A stretch of 64,000 nt of DNA from Isoetes taiwanensis (taxonomy: Eukaryota > Streptophyta > Lycopodiopsida > Isoetales > Isoetaceae): NCBI GenBank assembly GCA_021234155.1, contig JAJEKV010000144.1, forward strand, positions 562,001 through 626,000, given 5' to 3'. Shown here one piece after another: positions 42,302-57,460 of this stretch. The position numbers and the translations under genes were made by a program. Within the stretch, counting starts at the first letter, position 1, and each line of letters starts with the position of its first letter. Below the pieces are notes generated by a model. The model did not search any database. It saw nothing but the letters and a program-made list of their open reading frames with translations, and had not been told where the DNA came from.

Positions 42302-42776
42302 TTCTCCCCACCTTAAAAAAAATGATGATGTCCTCAGCATCAAGACTACTCTTGTTGCAGGGCAACAAATCGTACATTGGAAGGAAAGTCTCCCCTCCTT
42401 AAAGAGATGGCGTGAGATTATAAGGCACACAGACGTTGTCATGTTCAAAGTGATTAAGTTTGAAATGACTTGTAATGTGCAATTTATAACTCTGGAATAT
42501 AAAAGGTAGAGGTATAGATCAGACATGATCATCGCTTAGGACTGTAAAACAAATCAACAGTCAAGGTTTGTGAAAGTTCCACTGTTTCATTCGAGTTCTC
42601 AGTTTATTTTTTTATAGATATGTGTAACTGATTATAGATTATAGATGGGTATAGATATAACAGACTTATTTAATCACGCACTGTTGTATGCTCCCTTCAC
42701 CGTGCAATTCGTTTTATTACAGCCAGCCCTAATTTAATTTTGCATCAAAATTTTGTTTTCCCATTGTGTTACAGTT
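42302..42776 (-). other. 3' internal end of a minus-strand element of the same family
   Basis: On the minus strand, 'gaggacatcatcatttttttt' then AAGGTGGGGAGAA leads into the LTR at 42,301, matching the layout before the 3' LTR at 39,599. The interrupted LTR is therefore a 3' LTR and not a solo LTR. How far its body extends to the right is unclear; pol motifs were not recognised beyond here. Confidence 0.6.
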
Positions 42777-43143
42777 TTAAGAACTCGTATGTTCCTATCC
42801 TGAGTGTTTAACAGGCCCTTCACAGTTATACTTACCCTTTAATACCATTATATATTGTACTGTATCGGACAGTTTTACCTATATACTTTAATATTAAGTA
42901 GAAACAGACGTTCTTCATGATTTATTATTAATAACCTTGTTATAAGTATATACTTACCCTTTAAGAACTCATATGTTCCTATCCTGAGTGTTTAACAGGC
43001 CCTTCACAGTTATACTTACCCTTTAATACCATTATATATTGTATTGTATCAGACAGTTTTACCTATATACTTTAATATTAAGTAGAAACAGACGTTCTTC
43101 ATGATTTATTATTCATAACCTTGTCATAAGTATGTGTGTAAGG
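42777..43143 (+). repeat. 184-bp tandem duplication (two copies)
   Basis: The sequence starting TTAAGAACTC at 42,777 is repeated from 42,961 with few differences (for example 'tcgtatg' against 'tcatatg'). Confidence 0.85.
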
Positions 43144-44484
43144 CATACATACTTATCTCCTTCTATTATATTTTATTATGTTTTTAAATAGCTTGCTCCT
43201 TTCGATTATCTTTAACGTTTCCACACTCACACTCTCTATCTTTAGCATAGATTACAGTCACATGAGGACACATATTAATTCATTAGCTATGTTTATACAT
43301 TTACCAGACGTCCCGATATTCGTACATTTGAATTACTTATTTATTTTATTGCTATTTTCGTAAATTTATCACACATACAGACACTCCTATATTTACAGGG
43401 CACAGGTACAGCTGACATATATATTCGACGTAATTGGTACCGCCCCGGTCGCTATCCGGCAGTGCTATGGCTATGCAACGTCCTATATCACAGAAGGCCA
43501 GTTGTGACCATGGTGTCCACGGCGGAAGCATTGAAAGCATGCCTGGTCTGTCCTGAGCCTATTATATGGTGATGACTGAGCAGGTCCTGGGCTCTTACTT
43601 GAAGTAGAAGTGCTGAATGTTGGGAATAAGGAGTGTTAAGGTATCCCTATTTTGGATGGATACTCGATAAAAATTGGTATGACGATGTTTGGTATCTACT
43701 GGACCTAATAATTACGAAGTGGTTTATGATTATCTACCATAGACCACGTTAGAGAGGTACCATACTAAGGTGGAAACTGGATTATGAGTACCCAGCTCCT
43801 GAGAGGTGAAACGACTTTAGAAGTGTAGGTTTCGACCATGATGGTGCAGGCATAGAATGTCGAGCCAACATTTTATAGCTATTGCCACTTGAATAGAGGT
43901 ATGATTCGTGGAAAGGTAGAGAATAATGTCGTATGAGGATGCGGATCCATAAACTACGGATTATAAAATTACGCATACGTTGCATTTCGTAAGGAGATTG
44001 ATGTTCCTGAGGTGGGCAATAACGATGCAAGCGGGTGCATAATTAAGGAAATAGACACATCTTATATCTGCTGGGAGCATGGAGATGCCGAATAACAGAC
44101 GGGACAATAGTGTGGAACGTGGTTTCCACACAAGGTTAAGAGAAGAGAACAATTGGTAGGAGCAGGCGCAACCATCTAAAAGCTGCAAGGTATGTTAAGT
44201 CGTGTACCCACATGACAAGTGTGAGACAAGAGGAGCTTGGGCGTTGTTGTAAACAACATTTTCAAAATATAGATTTTGGAGGGACACTTTGAATAGACCA
44301 AAGTCTGGAGTATGAACAAGGTAGGTGCCCTATGAACATCTCACCAAGGAGAATGTGCTGTAGACTCGGTAGCGTGTGTGTATCCTAATGAGTAGCTCCG
44401 CGTTGGTATATCTGTACTAGGACCATTTAATAGTAAAACATAACTAAAAGAAGATAAGATATATACTAGAACTTTTAGTTCACA
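43144..44484. other. Decayed sequence, no recognisable gene
   Basis: AT-rich. Probably eroded interior of the minus-strand retrotransposon, but no RT, integrase or gag motif could be identified on either strand. Confidence 0.3.
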
Positions 44485-44496
44485 TTTCATATGAAT
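44485..44496. repeat. Left 12-bp flanking direct repeat of the recombinase element
   Basis: TTTCATATGAAT, identical to 52,426-52,437. It contains the perfect palindrome TTCATATGAA. It may be a recombination target shared by both junctions and not a staggered-cut duplication. Confidence 0.8.
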
Positions 44497-44499
44497 CCC

Positions 44500-44619
44500 A
44501 TCGATCCGAGCCATCGGATCGCCATTCTGGGAAAGGACGAGCGCCTATATTAGGCCATTGTCATTTTTCGCTTGGTTATCGGCGTCTTCTCACAGCAGCA
44601 TTCTTCGTTCTCGTAGCTT
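44500..44619 (+). repeat. Split repeat A1 (left end)
   Basis: 120 bp identical to 51,523-51,642. It contains the inner palindrome CGATCCGA-GCCA-TCGGATCG (44,502-44,521) and ATTCTGGGAAA (44,524-44,534), one arm of a larger palindrome completed only at the B1-A2 junction. Confidence 0.92.
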
Positions 44620-44944
44620 TCTCACAGCAGCTCCTTCTTCTATTTCCGGTGCTTCCTTTCCTCATCATCTTGCCCCTTTTCTGGCATCTTCTTCATCTTT
44701 ACCACCATCTTTTCCAGGCTTTGTAGTACTGTGCATGCCAATGTTTGGATTATGAGCATTGGGACTTCTCCGTACTCGTCAAGTTGTTGTTCATGCATGC
44801 TAGATTTCATAGTTCTGTTGTTCACGGCTCCAACCGATGTTTTTGCCATCTTCTGCAAAGGGTTTCACATCGACCTGGTTAGCATGTTGCAGTTGGTTTT
44901 CGTATTGTCTTTGCTGGCTGGTTCCAGCCAGGATTGCTCTGCCA
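44620..44944 (+). other. Body of the recombinase element left of the MITE
   Basis: Pyrimidine-rich, no motif found. Could be 5' UTR or the start of a long intron. Confidence 0.4.
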
Positions 44945-44952
44945 ATTTCTAT

Positions 44953-45606
44953 CAGGGATAGGTTCTATACGTACAAAATTAAAATTTCTGACGTATAAAG
45001 TTAAAAAATACGTATTTTTTAATAAAATACGTATTTGCGTATAAATACCTCATGCGTGGGAAAAAATCTTCGGCGTGGCGAAACCTTACCGATGGCGTCT
45101 GGCGAAAATTTTTTCGGCGTCGGCGAAATAGAAAGAATCCGCGGGCGAAAGGACCGGGCGACATTGGCGTGCGAAAGCACCGTGATGGCGTGCAGCGAAA
45201 ATTTTTTAAATGCGCTATCCATTCATTTCGCGTACGCAGGCGGTTGGTGTTGAAAAAATACGGCAAAAAATACGGCAAAAACAATTCCCGTGAAAGACGC
45301 CGGCGTGCAGCGAAAACAACCTTCATCGGCGTCGCGAAAAAAAGTCAGCGTCTTTTGTGGCGTTGTTTTTCGGCGCCTGGCGAAAAATTTTAGTTTAGCG
45401 TGCAGCGATTACGAAGGTTTTCACGTCGCGAAAAATTTTTCCAGCGTCTGCAGCGATATAGTTGTTTTTACCAGCGTCTGCGAAAATCTTAAACGCCGGA
45501 ATTGTTTTTTGCCGTATTTTTTGCGTTTTATACGGCAAATTTGTGCCGTATCATACAATTCATACGTATTCCGTATAAAACGTACAGCGTATTGAACCTA
45601 TCCCTG
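44953..45606. mobile_element. hAT-like MITE, 654 bp, with 8-bp TSD
   Basis: Terminal inverted repeats begin CAGGGATAGGTTC at 44,953 and end GAACCTATCCCTG at 45,606 (13 perfect bases, then one mismatch and five more matches). The flanks ATTTCTAT at 44,945-44,952 and 45,607-45,614 form an 8-bp duplication, as made by hAT transposases, whose ends often start CAGGG. The interior has no transposase: it is full of 'tacgtatttt', 'cgtataaaacg' and 'gcgaaaattttt' words on both strands. Inserted in the recombinase element, so younger than it. Confidence 0.88.
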
Positions 45607-45614
45607 ATTTCTAT

Positions 45615-50095
<4,481 letters not shown>

Positions 50096-50501
50096 ATGTC
50101 GTCTATAGCGAGCACTTCCAGCTCTTTTCCATCCATTTCGTTTTCTCCCCCATGGCTCGCTCGCGCTGCTGGTTCTCGTTGTCAACGCGAAGCTTCCCTC
50201 TCGCTTGAACCCGCTTCTTTGGACCATAGTTCCCTTTCTTCCCCGGCTTCTCCTGTTTCCGTTTCGTCTATTTTCTCTTTTTTGGTCCGCCCCTCGTACC
50301 TTTCTTCCTCTCTTGCCTCAGCATGTACGTTCTATTGTTCTCCACTTCGCTTGTCCCTCGGCTCCTTTTCCCTCGTTGGCCTGCGCTGCTCTCGTCGTGC
50401 TTTCTTTTGCCGTTTTTTTGTGCATTTTCGAGGCCCTTATCGGTAACTTTTGCCGGGTGTCGGCGTCATGTAGCTCTTTATGTTTTTCGTTGTCAATTTG
50501 A
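50096..50501 (+). pseudogene. Duplicated, decayed fragment of the recombinase gene
   Basis: 50,289-50,441 matches 50,875-51,028 of the main gene closely: RTFLPLLPQHVRSIVLHFA is shared, followed by similar 'AALVVLSFA.FL.IFEAL' text. Here the catalytic Arg position of FLRIFEAL is Cys (FLCIFEAL). Stops follow. A tandem partial duplication of the gene's middle part. Confidence 0.75.
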
Positions 50502-50528
50502 ATAAAGTTAACATGGTTTTATGTTGTT

Positions 50529-51459
50529 ATGGCAGCTGTCTCTCGCTTGCTCACCCCCCAGGGGGTTCCCTTGTTTTTTTTTTCCACCTTACCTTTAGTT
50601 TTTTCCTCCCGTGCCCCGTCTACTCTTTCGGCTTACTTCGCGATGTTCCGCCGTTTTGTTATTTGGTGCCGTTCCCATGCTGTTCCTTCTCTTCCAGCCT
50701 CGCCTTTTGTTGTTGCGGCCTTTTTCGCCTCGCTTCATCGTCCGCGGATGTCCCCTTCATCCATTTCTTCGTCCTCGGCGGCCATATCTTTTTTCCATCA
50801 AATCTTCAACCTTCCCTCTCCCGCCATTTTACCTTTACCCTCTTTGACGCGTCAGTCTACTTTTCGTCAGGCTCGCCCCCCTCGTACCTTTCTTCCTCTC
50901 TTGCCTCAGCATGTTCGCTCGATTGTTCTTCACTTTGCACATCCTGCCACTTTTTTTCCCTCTTTGGCTCGCGCTGCGCTCGTAGTACTTTCCTTTGCCG
51001 CTTTTTTGCGCATCTTCGAGGCCCTTGCTCTCAATTGGCGTGATCTTTCTTTTTCCTTGTCGCATGTTGATATTCTTATTCGTCACTCCAAGCGCGACCA
51101 ACTGGCTCGGGGTCCCTGTCACTATCCTTCACCGCCTGATTTCTACCGGTTCTTATCCTCTCCTCGATCCTCCCTCTGGCGGCCCTCTTTTTCGTTCCTC
51201 GCCTTCTTCTTTGCGTCCTTTATCTTATCCAACTGCTCGGGGGTGGTGGCGGGAGTGTCTTCTGGCTATCGGCTTAAATCCATCCCAATATGGTACTCAT
51301 TCGGCTCGTCACGGAGGAGCTTCAGCAGCTGCTGCTCGGGGAGTTCCACATGAGGCGGAGCGTGCTCACGGCCGCTAGCACTCTTCTTCTTCTCACTCTC
51401 GCTATGTGCTTCGCGATCCGACTCAACACTTGGAGGTTTCGCGGCGGCTGGGCTTATAG
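50529..51459 (+). pseudogene. Tyrosine recombinase (integrase-like), one frameshift and one stop
   Basis: N-terminal core-binding domain: STLSAYFAMFRRFVIWCRSH, then PFVVAAFFASLHRP and SAAISFFHQIF. Catalytic domain: Arg of box I in FLRIFEALALNWRDL (about 51,008), the beta-strand Lys in RHSKRDQLARG, a frame change near 51,110, then HSARHGGASAAA (His at 51,298, Arg at 51,307), HGR followed by TAG at 51,376-51,378 where Trp (TGG) is usual, and the nucleophile Tyr in HSRYVL (51,403-51,405). The stop falls at 51,457. All five catalytic positions except the His/Trp are preserved, so the gene died recently. The HS-x-R-x-GGA pattern is closest to DIRS/Ngaro/Crypton recombinases. Confidence 0.85.
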
Positions 51460-51483
51460 TAGAGGAAGTCCTTTGGTAGTCGG

Positions 51484-51512
51484 CCGGTTTTGTGTCTCAT
51501 GCGAGTCCTTTC
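51484..51512 (+). repeat. Split repeat B1
   Basis: 29 bp, CCGGTTTTGTGTCTC..GCGAGTCCTTTC, differing from B2 at two positions. It abuts A2 through a short core. Confidence 0.85.
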
Positions 51513-51557
51513 CCAGAATCTCATCGATCCGAGCCATCGGATCGCCATTCTGGGAAA
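51509..51557. promoter_or_regulatory. Palindromic junction B1-A2, candidate recombination site
   Basis: TTTCCCAGAAT (51,509-51,519) pairs perfectly with ATTCTGGGAAA (51,547-51,557), enclosing CGATCCGA-GCCA-TCGGATCG (51,525-51,544). In a split-repeat element the B1-A2 junction has the structure of the circular intermediate's junction, so this is the likely recombinase binding and crossover site. Confidence 0.6.
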
Positions 51558-51642
51558 GGACGAGCGCCTATATTAGGCCATTGTCATTTTTCGCTTGGTT
51601 ATCGGCGTCTTCTCACAGCAGCATTCTTCGTTCTCGTAGCTT
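51523..51642 (+). repeat. Split repeat A2
   Basis: 120 bp identical to A1 at 44,500-44,619, no indels. Confidence 0.92.
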
Positions 51643-52400
51643 CCCCCCCTTCCCCGCCCTAATGCGTGGGCGTATACTTCTTTTTCATTTATATATTTTT
51701 ATTTGTCATGCACTTTTGTGTTCTCCATCTGTGGGTATGACTTTTTCCATATTGCTGTTTCCTTCGCATTCTACTGTGTTATTCTCCACCTGCAGGTGAT
51801 GCTATTTATTTCCACCTTGAGGGTGACGCATATTTTGATATAATGATTTTCCACCCGCTGGGTGATGTTTTTTCCACCCTATGGGTGATGCTATCTTTTC
51901 CTGTTATGTTCTTTTCTACCTATTTTATTTCTCGTCTCTTTGGTCCTTTGTTGATCCAGCTTCGTTTTATGGCTATACTTGTTTTGTTGTTCTAATCGTT
52001 TACGGGTGTTTTTTGGGAGTCCTTTGGTCTTGCAGGTTCTTATATTCCACCAGTTGCTGGGGACCTGTCGCGTTTCTGTTCGTCCTCCTCTTCGTTACCT
52101 TCGGAGGTTTTTCACCATTGTTTGGGGTCGTGCTCTATGTTCGCCTTCGCCCTCGTCCGTTTTTCTCTGTTCTCCAGGCAACACATTCGAGATTGGTGGC
52201 GACCATTTCTTATTAGGGTTTTCCTCGAAAACCCGAAAGGGCGGGGTTTTTTATCCCGATGAGAAGTTGTCGCCATTGCCCTCCGATATTGCCTTGGCAT
52301 CTTTTTATGGGGTAGTCCGATGTTGTTCCTATGGTCGGCTACCCCTCTCTCTTCCAAACATTGTATACTGCTGCTGCTGTGATGAATGACAAGCCTATCT
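51643..52400 (+). other. Segment between A2 and B2
   Basis: 758 bp noncoding. Contains three variations of 'ttttccaccc...gggtgatg' near 51,790-51,890 and a small hairpin GGGTTTTC-ctc-GAAAACCC at 52,216-52,234 followed by a T-run, which may form an RNA 3' end. Confidence 0.5.
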
Positions 52401-52429
52401 CCGGTTTTGTGTCTCTCGCGAGTCCTTTC
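52401..52429 (+). repeat. Split repeat B2 (right terminus)
   Basis: 29 bp partner of B1. Its last four bases overlap the right flanking repeat TTTCATATGAAT (52,426-52,437). Confidence 0.85.
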
Positions 52430-52437
52430 ATATGAAT
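52426..52437. repeat. Right 12-bp flanking direct repeat of the recombinase element
   Basis: TTTCATATGAAT, identical to 44,485-44,496. Confidence 0.8.
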
Positions 52438-53319
<882 letters not shown>

Positions 53320-53545
53320 TCAGACTTGCTCTTCTGGGGCATGGTATTTGAGAGCCTACTGTTAGGGTTTTTCCTCCCAAGTGGGGGTTTTTTCATCCCG
53401 GTAGTAGGGTTCTACTGTACAGTTACATTGTTTGTTTTTGGTGTTGGGGTTTTTGGCTTTTTTACCTGTTCTGTGCCGTCTCATAGGCCTCTGGCCTCCG
53501 TGGACGTTAAAATAAACTTCCTTCCTTCCTTCCTTCCTAACTACT
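53320..53545 (+). repeat. Possible LINE 3' end with (CTTC)n tail
   Basis: T/G-rich text with repeated 'gggtttttt..tcccggt' words, a 'ccttggcctccgtggacgtt' segment, AATAAA and then four CTTC units (53,518-53,538). This layout is usual for the 3' untranslated end of plant LINEs. No RT remains, so the copy would be 5'-truncated. Confidence 0.4.
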
Positions 53546-56500
53546 CAAAGGTTGTAGATACCAATGAATTACTTCAACGTTATAAGCTGAGAGTATTTAT
53601 TTGGTTTTGGAAATAAAAAGATATTTAAAATATATCGCGTCTCCCTAATGGAAGAAAAGAAGGAGTACGATGAGTTTGGCGATTATACCTTTAGGAATAA
53701 CCGAGAAGAGGGCAATACATAGCAATTGCAAGTCCCGATAAGAATCAAGACGAGGTGTATAGATTAGAAGAGGTGAGATTATATAGACGAGTAGTCCATA
53801 TATCCTAAGAGTTACCCTACTAGCGGGGAACAATTGTAGGTGCTGAAGTAGAAGGTGGAGGATCCGTTGCCTTGAGGCATAGACCCGTTAGAGATTATGA
53901 CTGTGGAACTCTGAAGAGAGTAGGGAATCGGATAACTACATGGCGGTTACTAACGAAGATTGAAACATTGGATTTTCCTATTAAGAGATCGAGAGATTTT
54001 AATGCCTCCATGTACAACATTTGAAGTGATCGAAAGTTGAAGGTGACATGGTAACTTAAAAAAAATAGGTTAGTTGTGACAAAGCATGGCGAAACACAAA
54101 GGATATTTAACTGAAGGACCCTTTAGAAAAGGCCTTCGATTGTGGTAGAAACCTTTGGAATTATGGCATAATCCCGTGGGGGAAATCATAGTTTATGTAC
54201 GGGGTTAAAGTACCATGAGGCACTAAAGGAATGGTTGAAATAGCTAGAGACCCTGTCAAAATCTAGGCAACATATACAAGTCCAACATAAAGTTGGCCCC
54301 TGTCCATTTGGGAAGTAGGTGGCGCAGCCACATCATAAAGGTACATAGGCAATGGGTTTTGTTTGAAAGAACTACGACGGTTTATAGTTTAGCTAAGTTA
54401 GAGCAGAGCCCTAGCATTGTGGGAGATGGATATATGTTTATTATGTACATATCATGTACACATACGATAAACATCTTAACCAAAGTTACTAATGAAGGGT
54501 GGGTCTGTAGATATGTTCGAAATGTGTAAACAACATTCAATCTGTTGTAGGCTAAGGTATGATGTCGTAGTTGGCACTTGAAATAAATGTCAACGGCCAC
54601 TAGAATGAAGCTTAAGATGAGGGGGTTGAATAGTACAATAGTACAATTCCAGGATAGGTATCAAATAGCAGTTACTTGCTAGAAGTTCGATTGTGTCTTG
54701 CATAGACACCCAAGACTAGCTTTCCCACATGATCCATACCCGGATCAGGCAGAGGTCGAGCTGGAATATACAGGACTCGAATATTGATACAAGTCCGGGT
54801 CATATCAAACGTAGGTAATTGTAGGGAGACTCACAAAATACCAAGCAGGCGCCTTGATGAGTCCAGGTAATTTACGAAGGCTCACCCGCTCTTAGGCCAT
54901 GACTATGGCTTAAATGAGGATGCCAAGTCATTTGGAATGCCAGAACAACGTTATAGCGTCATGACAGAAAAATGTAATGACTAACATTTCCAGGATGTAG
55001 GAGAATGTTGAATCATAACCCCCAATGATAGGTGGGTTAACAATATAGGGAACATATAATAGCGGCTTGGAAGCCACAAGACGATTAATGAATACGTAAA
55101 GGAATGGATTAGTGACTCTACTGAATAAAGGTCACAGCCAAAGGGTGAAATGTGTACGTTGTGGCAGGCGTAAGGGTCGGAATACTGAAAATTGATCATA
55201 GACGTAGAAAACATATTGAAGAAGAGAAGGAATAAAGGGCCCTTATGAATGATATTTAGCAATCTGGATAGGAAGGTTATTTCCTAACATGAAGGTTAGT
55301 CTTTGCTAACATGCAAAGGTATACCTGCGGCTTGAAATGCAGCAAGAGCTGGAAAACTCTTTAAAGATTTGGTGTATGGCTTAAGAAAAAAGACTTGCAT
55401 GTCCTAGGACAACATGGTGAATTGAATTCACCAAGGACCTTTTTAATAAATAGATAGATAGGTAGATAGCATTTATACGTCATGCCATGTTGGCAGCGTC
55501 CATGAGGACATATGACGGACCCCCAGAGACTTGAACACAAGATATTGTGAGAGGTCTTTGGGTGGTACTGTCCTTTGGGATATTCACATAATCCCCTGGA
55601 ATATGTAGATTCATTTGCGGACTTAAAGACGTCTAGGCATTCCAAAAGAGGGTAGACCGCTGTCACTCTGACATGCGTGTAGCGCAGATAATTAATTTCA
55701 GCTATATATGCGGTGAAGCTTGGCACAAAAGAATACTAAAGTTTGTACCGGGGATTGATGGGAATAAGTGGTGACATTGTTGTGGGGGTTCTAACACAAG
55801 CGTTGACTACATATTACGAAGTTTGTACCGTGGTTTGGGAAAATGGTCCATAAAAAGAACACGACCCTTGAGAAGAAGTAGTGAAGGGTGGTAGGATTAA
55901 AGCTACCCATGGTAGTCCCTAGTTGGCAGTCCCTAGTTGATTGGGCGAAAAGAGATCATTTCTCTGGGAAATGAGACGAGTCAAGGTTTAGACACTAGAG
56001 AGAGACAACGTTAATTATAATTATGTCTATAAAACATTACTTATATAACGTTGAATAAGGTCTAATATAAAGCATATGAATGTAGTATGGATTGAATCAT
56101 GGCAAGGCCCGAAGGAATTGTGTTATCAAGGCATCTACCAAAGGAAAAATAATAATTAAAGTTATAGATCGAGGAACGCCGATAACGGCATTATTATCGT
56201 CGCCTAAAGAATATCCAAGGATATAACACATGCTGCTATTCTAGAGAGTTGCCCTGTCGTTAATTAAATTCCGGAATTAGTCCCACTAAGTGAGTTGATA
56301 TTATCATAACAAGTTGGCCGGACTTGCTAGAGTACGTCGTGTCATTTGGTCGGTTTATTGCTAGGGGATACTAGCTTTATATATGGTTAACAGTTATCTG
56401 GTTGACTATGGCAGAGAGAGGTTGACTTCCGTGGCTATGGCAAGACTGCTTACTCTGACGGCTATGGCGAGAAGAGCTTGCTCCAGTGGAGTTGTTTGCC

Positions 56501-56585
56501 TCCACAATGTGGGTTTACCAAAGGTACGCCTGTAATTTAAATATGGAATAGATGCACTATAAATACTAGAAAAAGGATTATATCA
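53546..56585. other. Decayed sequence, no recognisable gene
   Basis: About 3 kb of mixed sequence with short open stretches only (longest about 120 codons, 55,361-55,726 minus, no motif). Possibly the interior of the minus-strand retrotransposon whose 3' LTR is at 42,301, but gag or pol words were not found. Confidence 0.3.
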
Positions 56586-56670
56586 CTTCAAGAAAGAAGT
56601 TAGCTTATTGGTAAAGGTGTTGGCTTGGATGTAGAAGGTCAGGGGTTCAATCCCATGATGTACCTTTTTC
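56586..56670 (+). repeat. tRNA-derived SINE head
   Basis: TTAGCTTATTGGTAAAGGTG resembles an A box and GGGGTTCAATCCC a B box, correctly spaced, followed by TTTTT. The acceptor arms do not pair, so a tRNA gene is unlikely. Confidence 0.45.
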
Positions 56671-56749
56671 TTAAAAGAACGGCTAATTGGACAAAACAGA
56701 ACATTAAATATGTATAACAAAGAAATAAAACATACATATGCTATATAAA

Positions 56750-56815
56750 GAGAGTTGGTAAAATGGAAAGAGTGTTGGGTTGGAAGTAGGAGGTCACGGG
56801 TTCTAAATGCGGGCC
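56750..56815 (+). repeat. Second tRNA-like SINE head
   Basis: GAGTTGGTAAAATGG and GGTCACGGGTTCTAAATGC form a similar A/B-box pair about 160 bases after the first, with a poly-A/T run at 56,828-56,850. The two may be one dimeric SINE. Confidence 0.35.
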
Positions 56816-56829
56816 GAAAGGAAAAAGCT

Positions 56830-57460
56830 TTTTTTTTAAAAAAAAAAAATGGACGCGTATTTTTATACGCGTGACCGTATGGGGTGCTGTTAGCGTTATA
56901 CGCTAATAACTTTCGAAAAGAGACACCATATCTGCTAGCAGCACCGCTTTTGACTTTTCGCCTTGGTGTTGCCATTTCGACCCCAGAAAACGTGTCCCCT
57001 ACGGTATTTGGGATATGCCCGAGCCGTTGGAGCTATTTTCGCCTTCATCCGAGCTACCTATAAAAAGTTATGGCCCATCTAAACCTGGGTCCTCCAACTA
57101 CACCTTTTTCCCTCCAAAATCACCCTCAACTTCCTAAACCTCAAACAATTTGTTACATCAACCTAGCACAAGACTAAATCACCGAAAAGTTAGGTTGTCC
57201 AACTAGCTTAAACTCCCACTCAACTACCTATTAGAGTTTTTTTGAGGTTAAATAAGGGCCTCGTAAGAATATATTAGGGGGACCGCCACGTAGGATCCCG
57301 AACCTAGCTTCCCCCCTCCATACCTAACTTTCACTCTCCCCTAACCTAACTACCTAACCTCCGAACGTAACCCCGTAGCTAACTTTGCAATCATTATTTC
57401 CTAACGACCTGAATATTTGATGATTACATCTAGGATTTTCGTTTTCCCACCTTCGAGCTT
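56830..57460. other. Upstream region of the spliced transposon-derived gene
   Basis: Contains short palindromes (ACGCGTAT-ttt-ATACGCGT near 56,862) and a 'cctaacctaacta'-type C/A-rich stretch at 57,330-57,380. 'acctataaaaagttat' near 57,055 is a possible TATA box 400 bp before the proposed start. Confidence 0.35.

Noticed and set aside
53546-56585. Gag-pol of the minus-strand element whose 3' LTR ends at 42,301
   Set aside because: Expected by position, but I could not find RT, RNase H or integrase words on the minus strand, so I do not annotate it.
56586-56670. Functional tRNA gene
   Set aside because: A and B boxes and a T arm are visible, but acceptor arms do not pair and no clear anticodon arm is present. 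A SINE head fits better.
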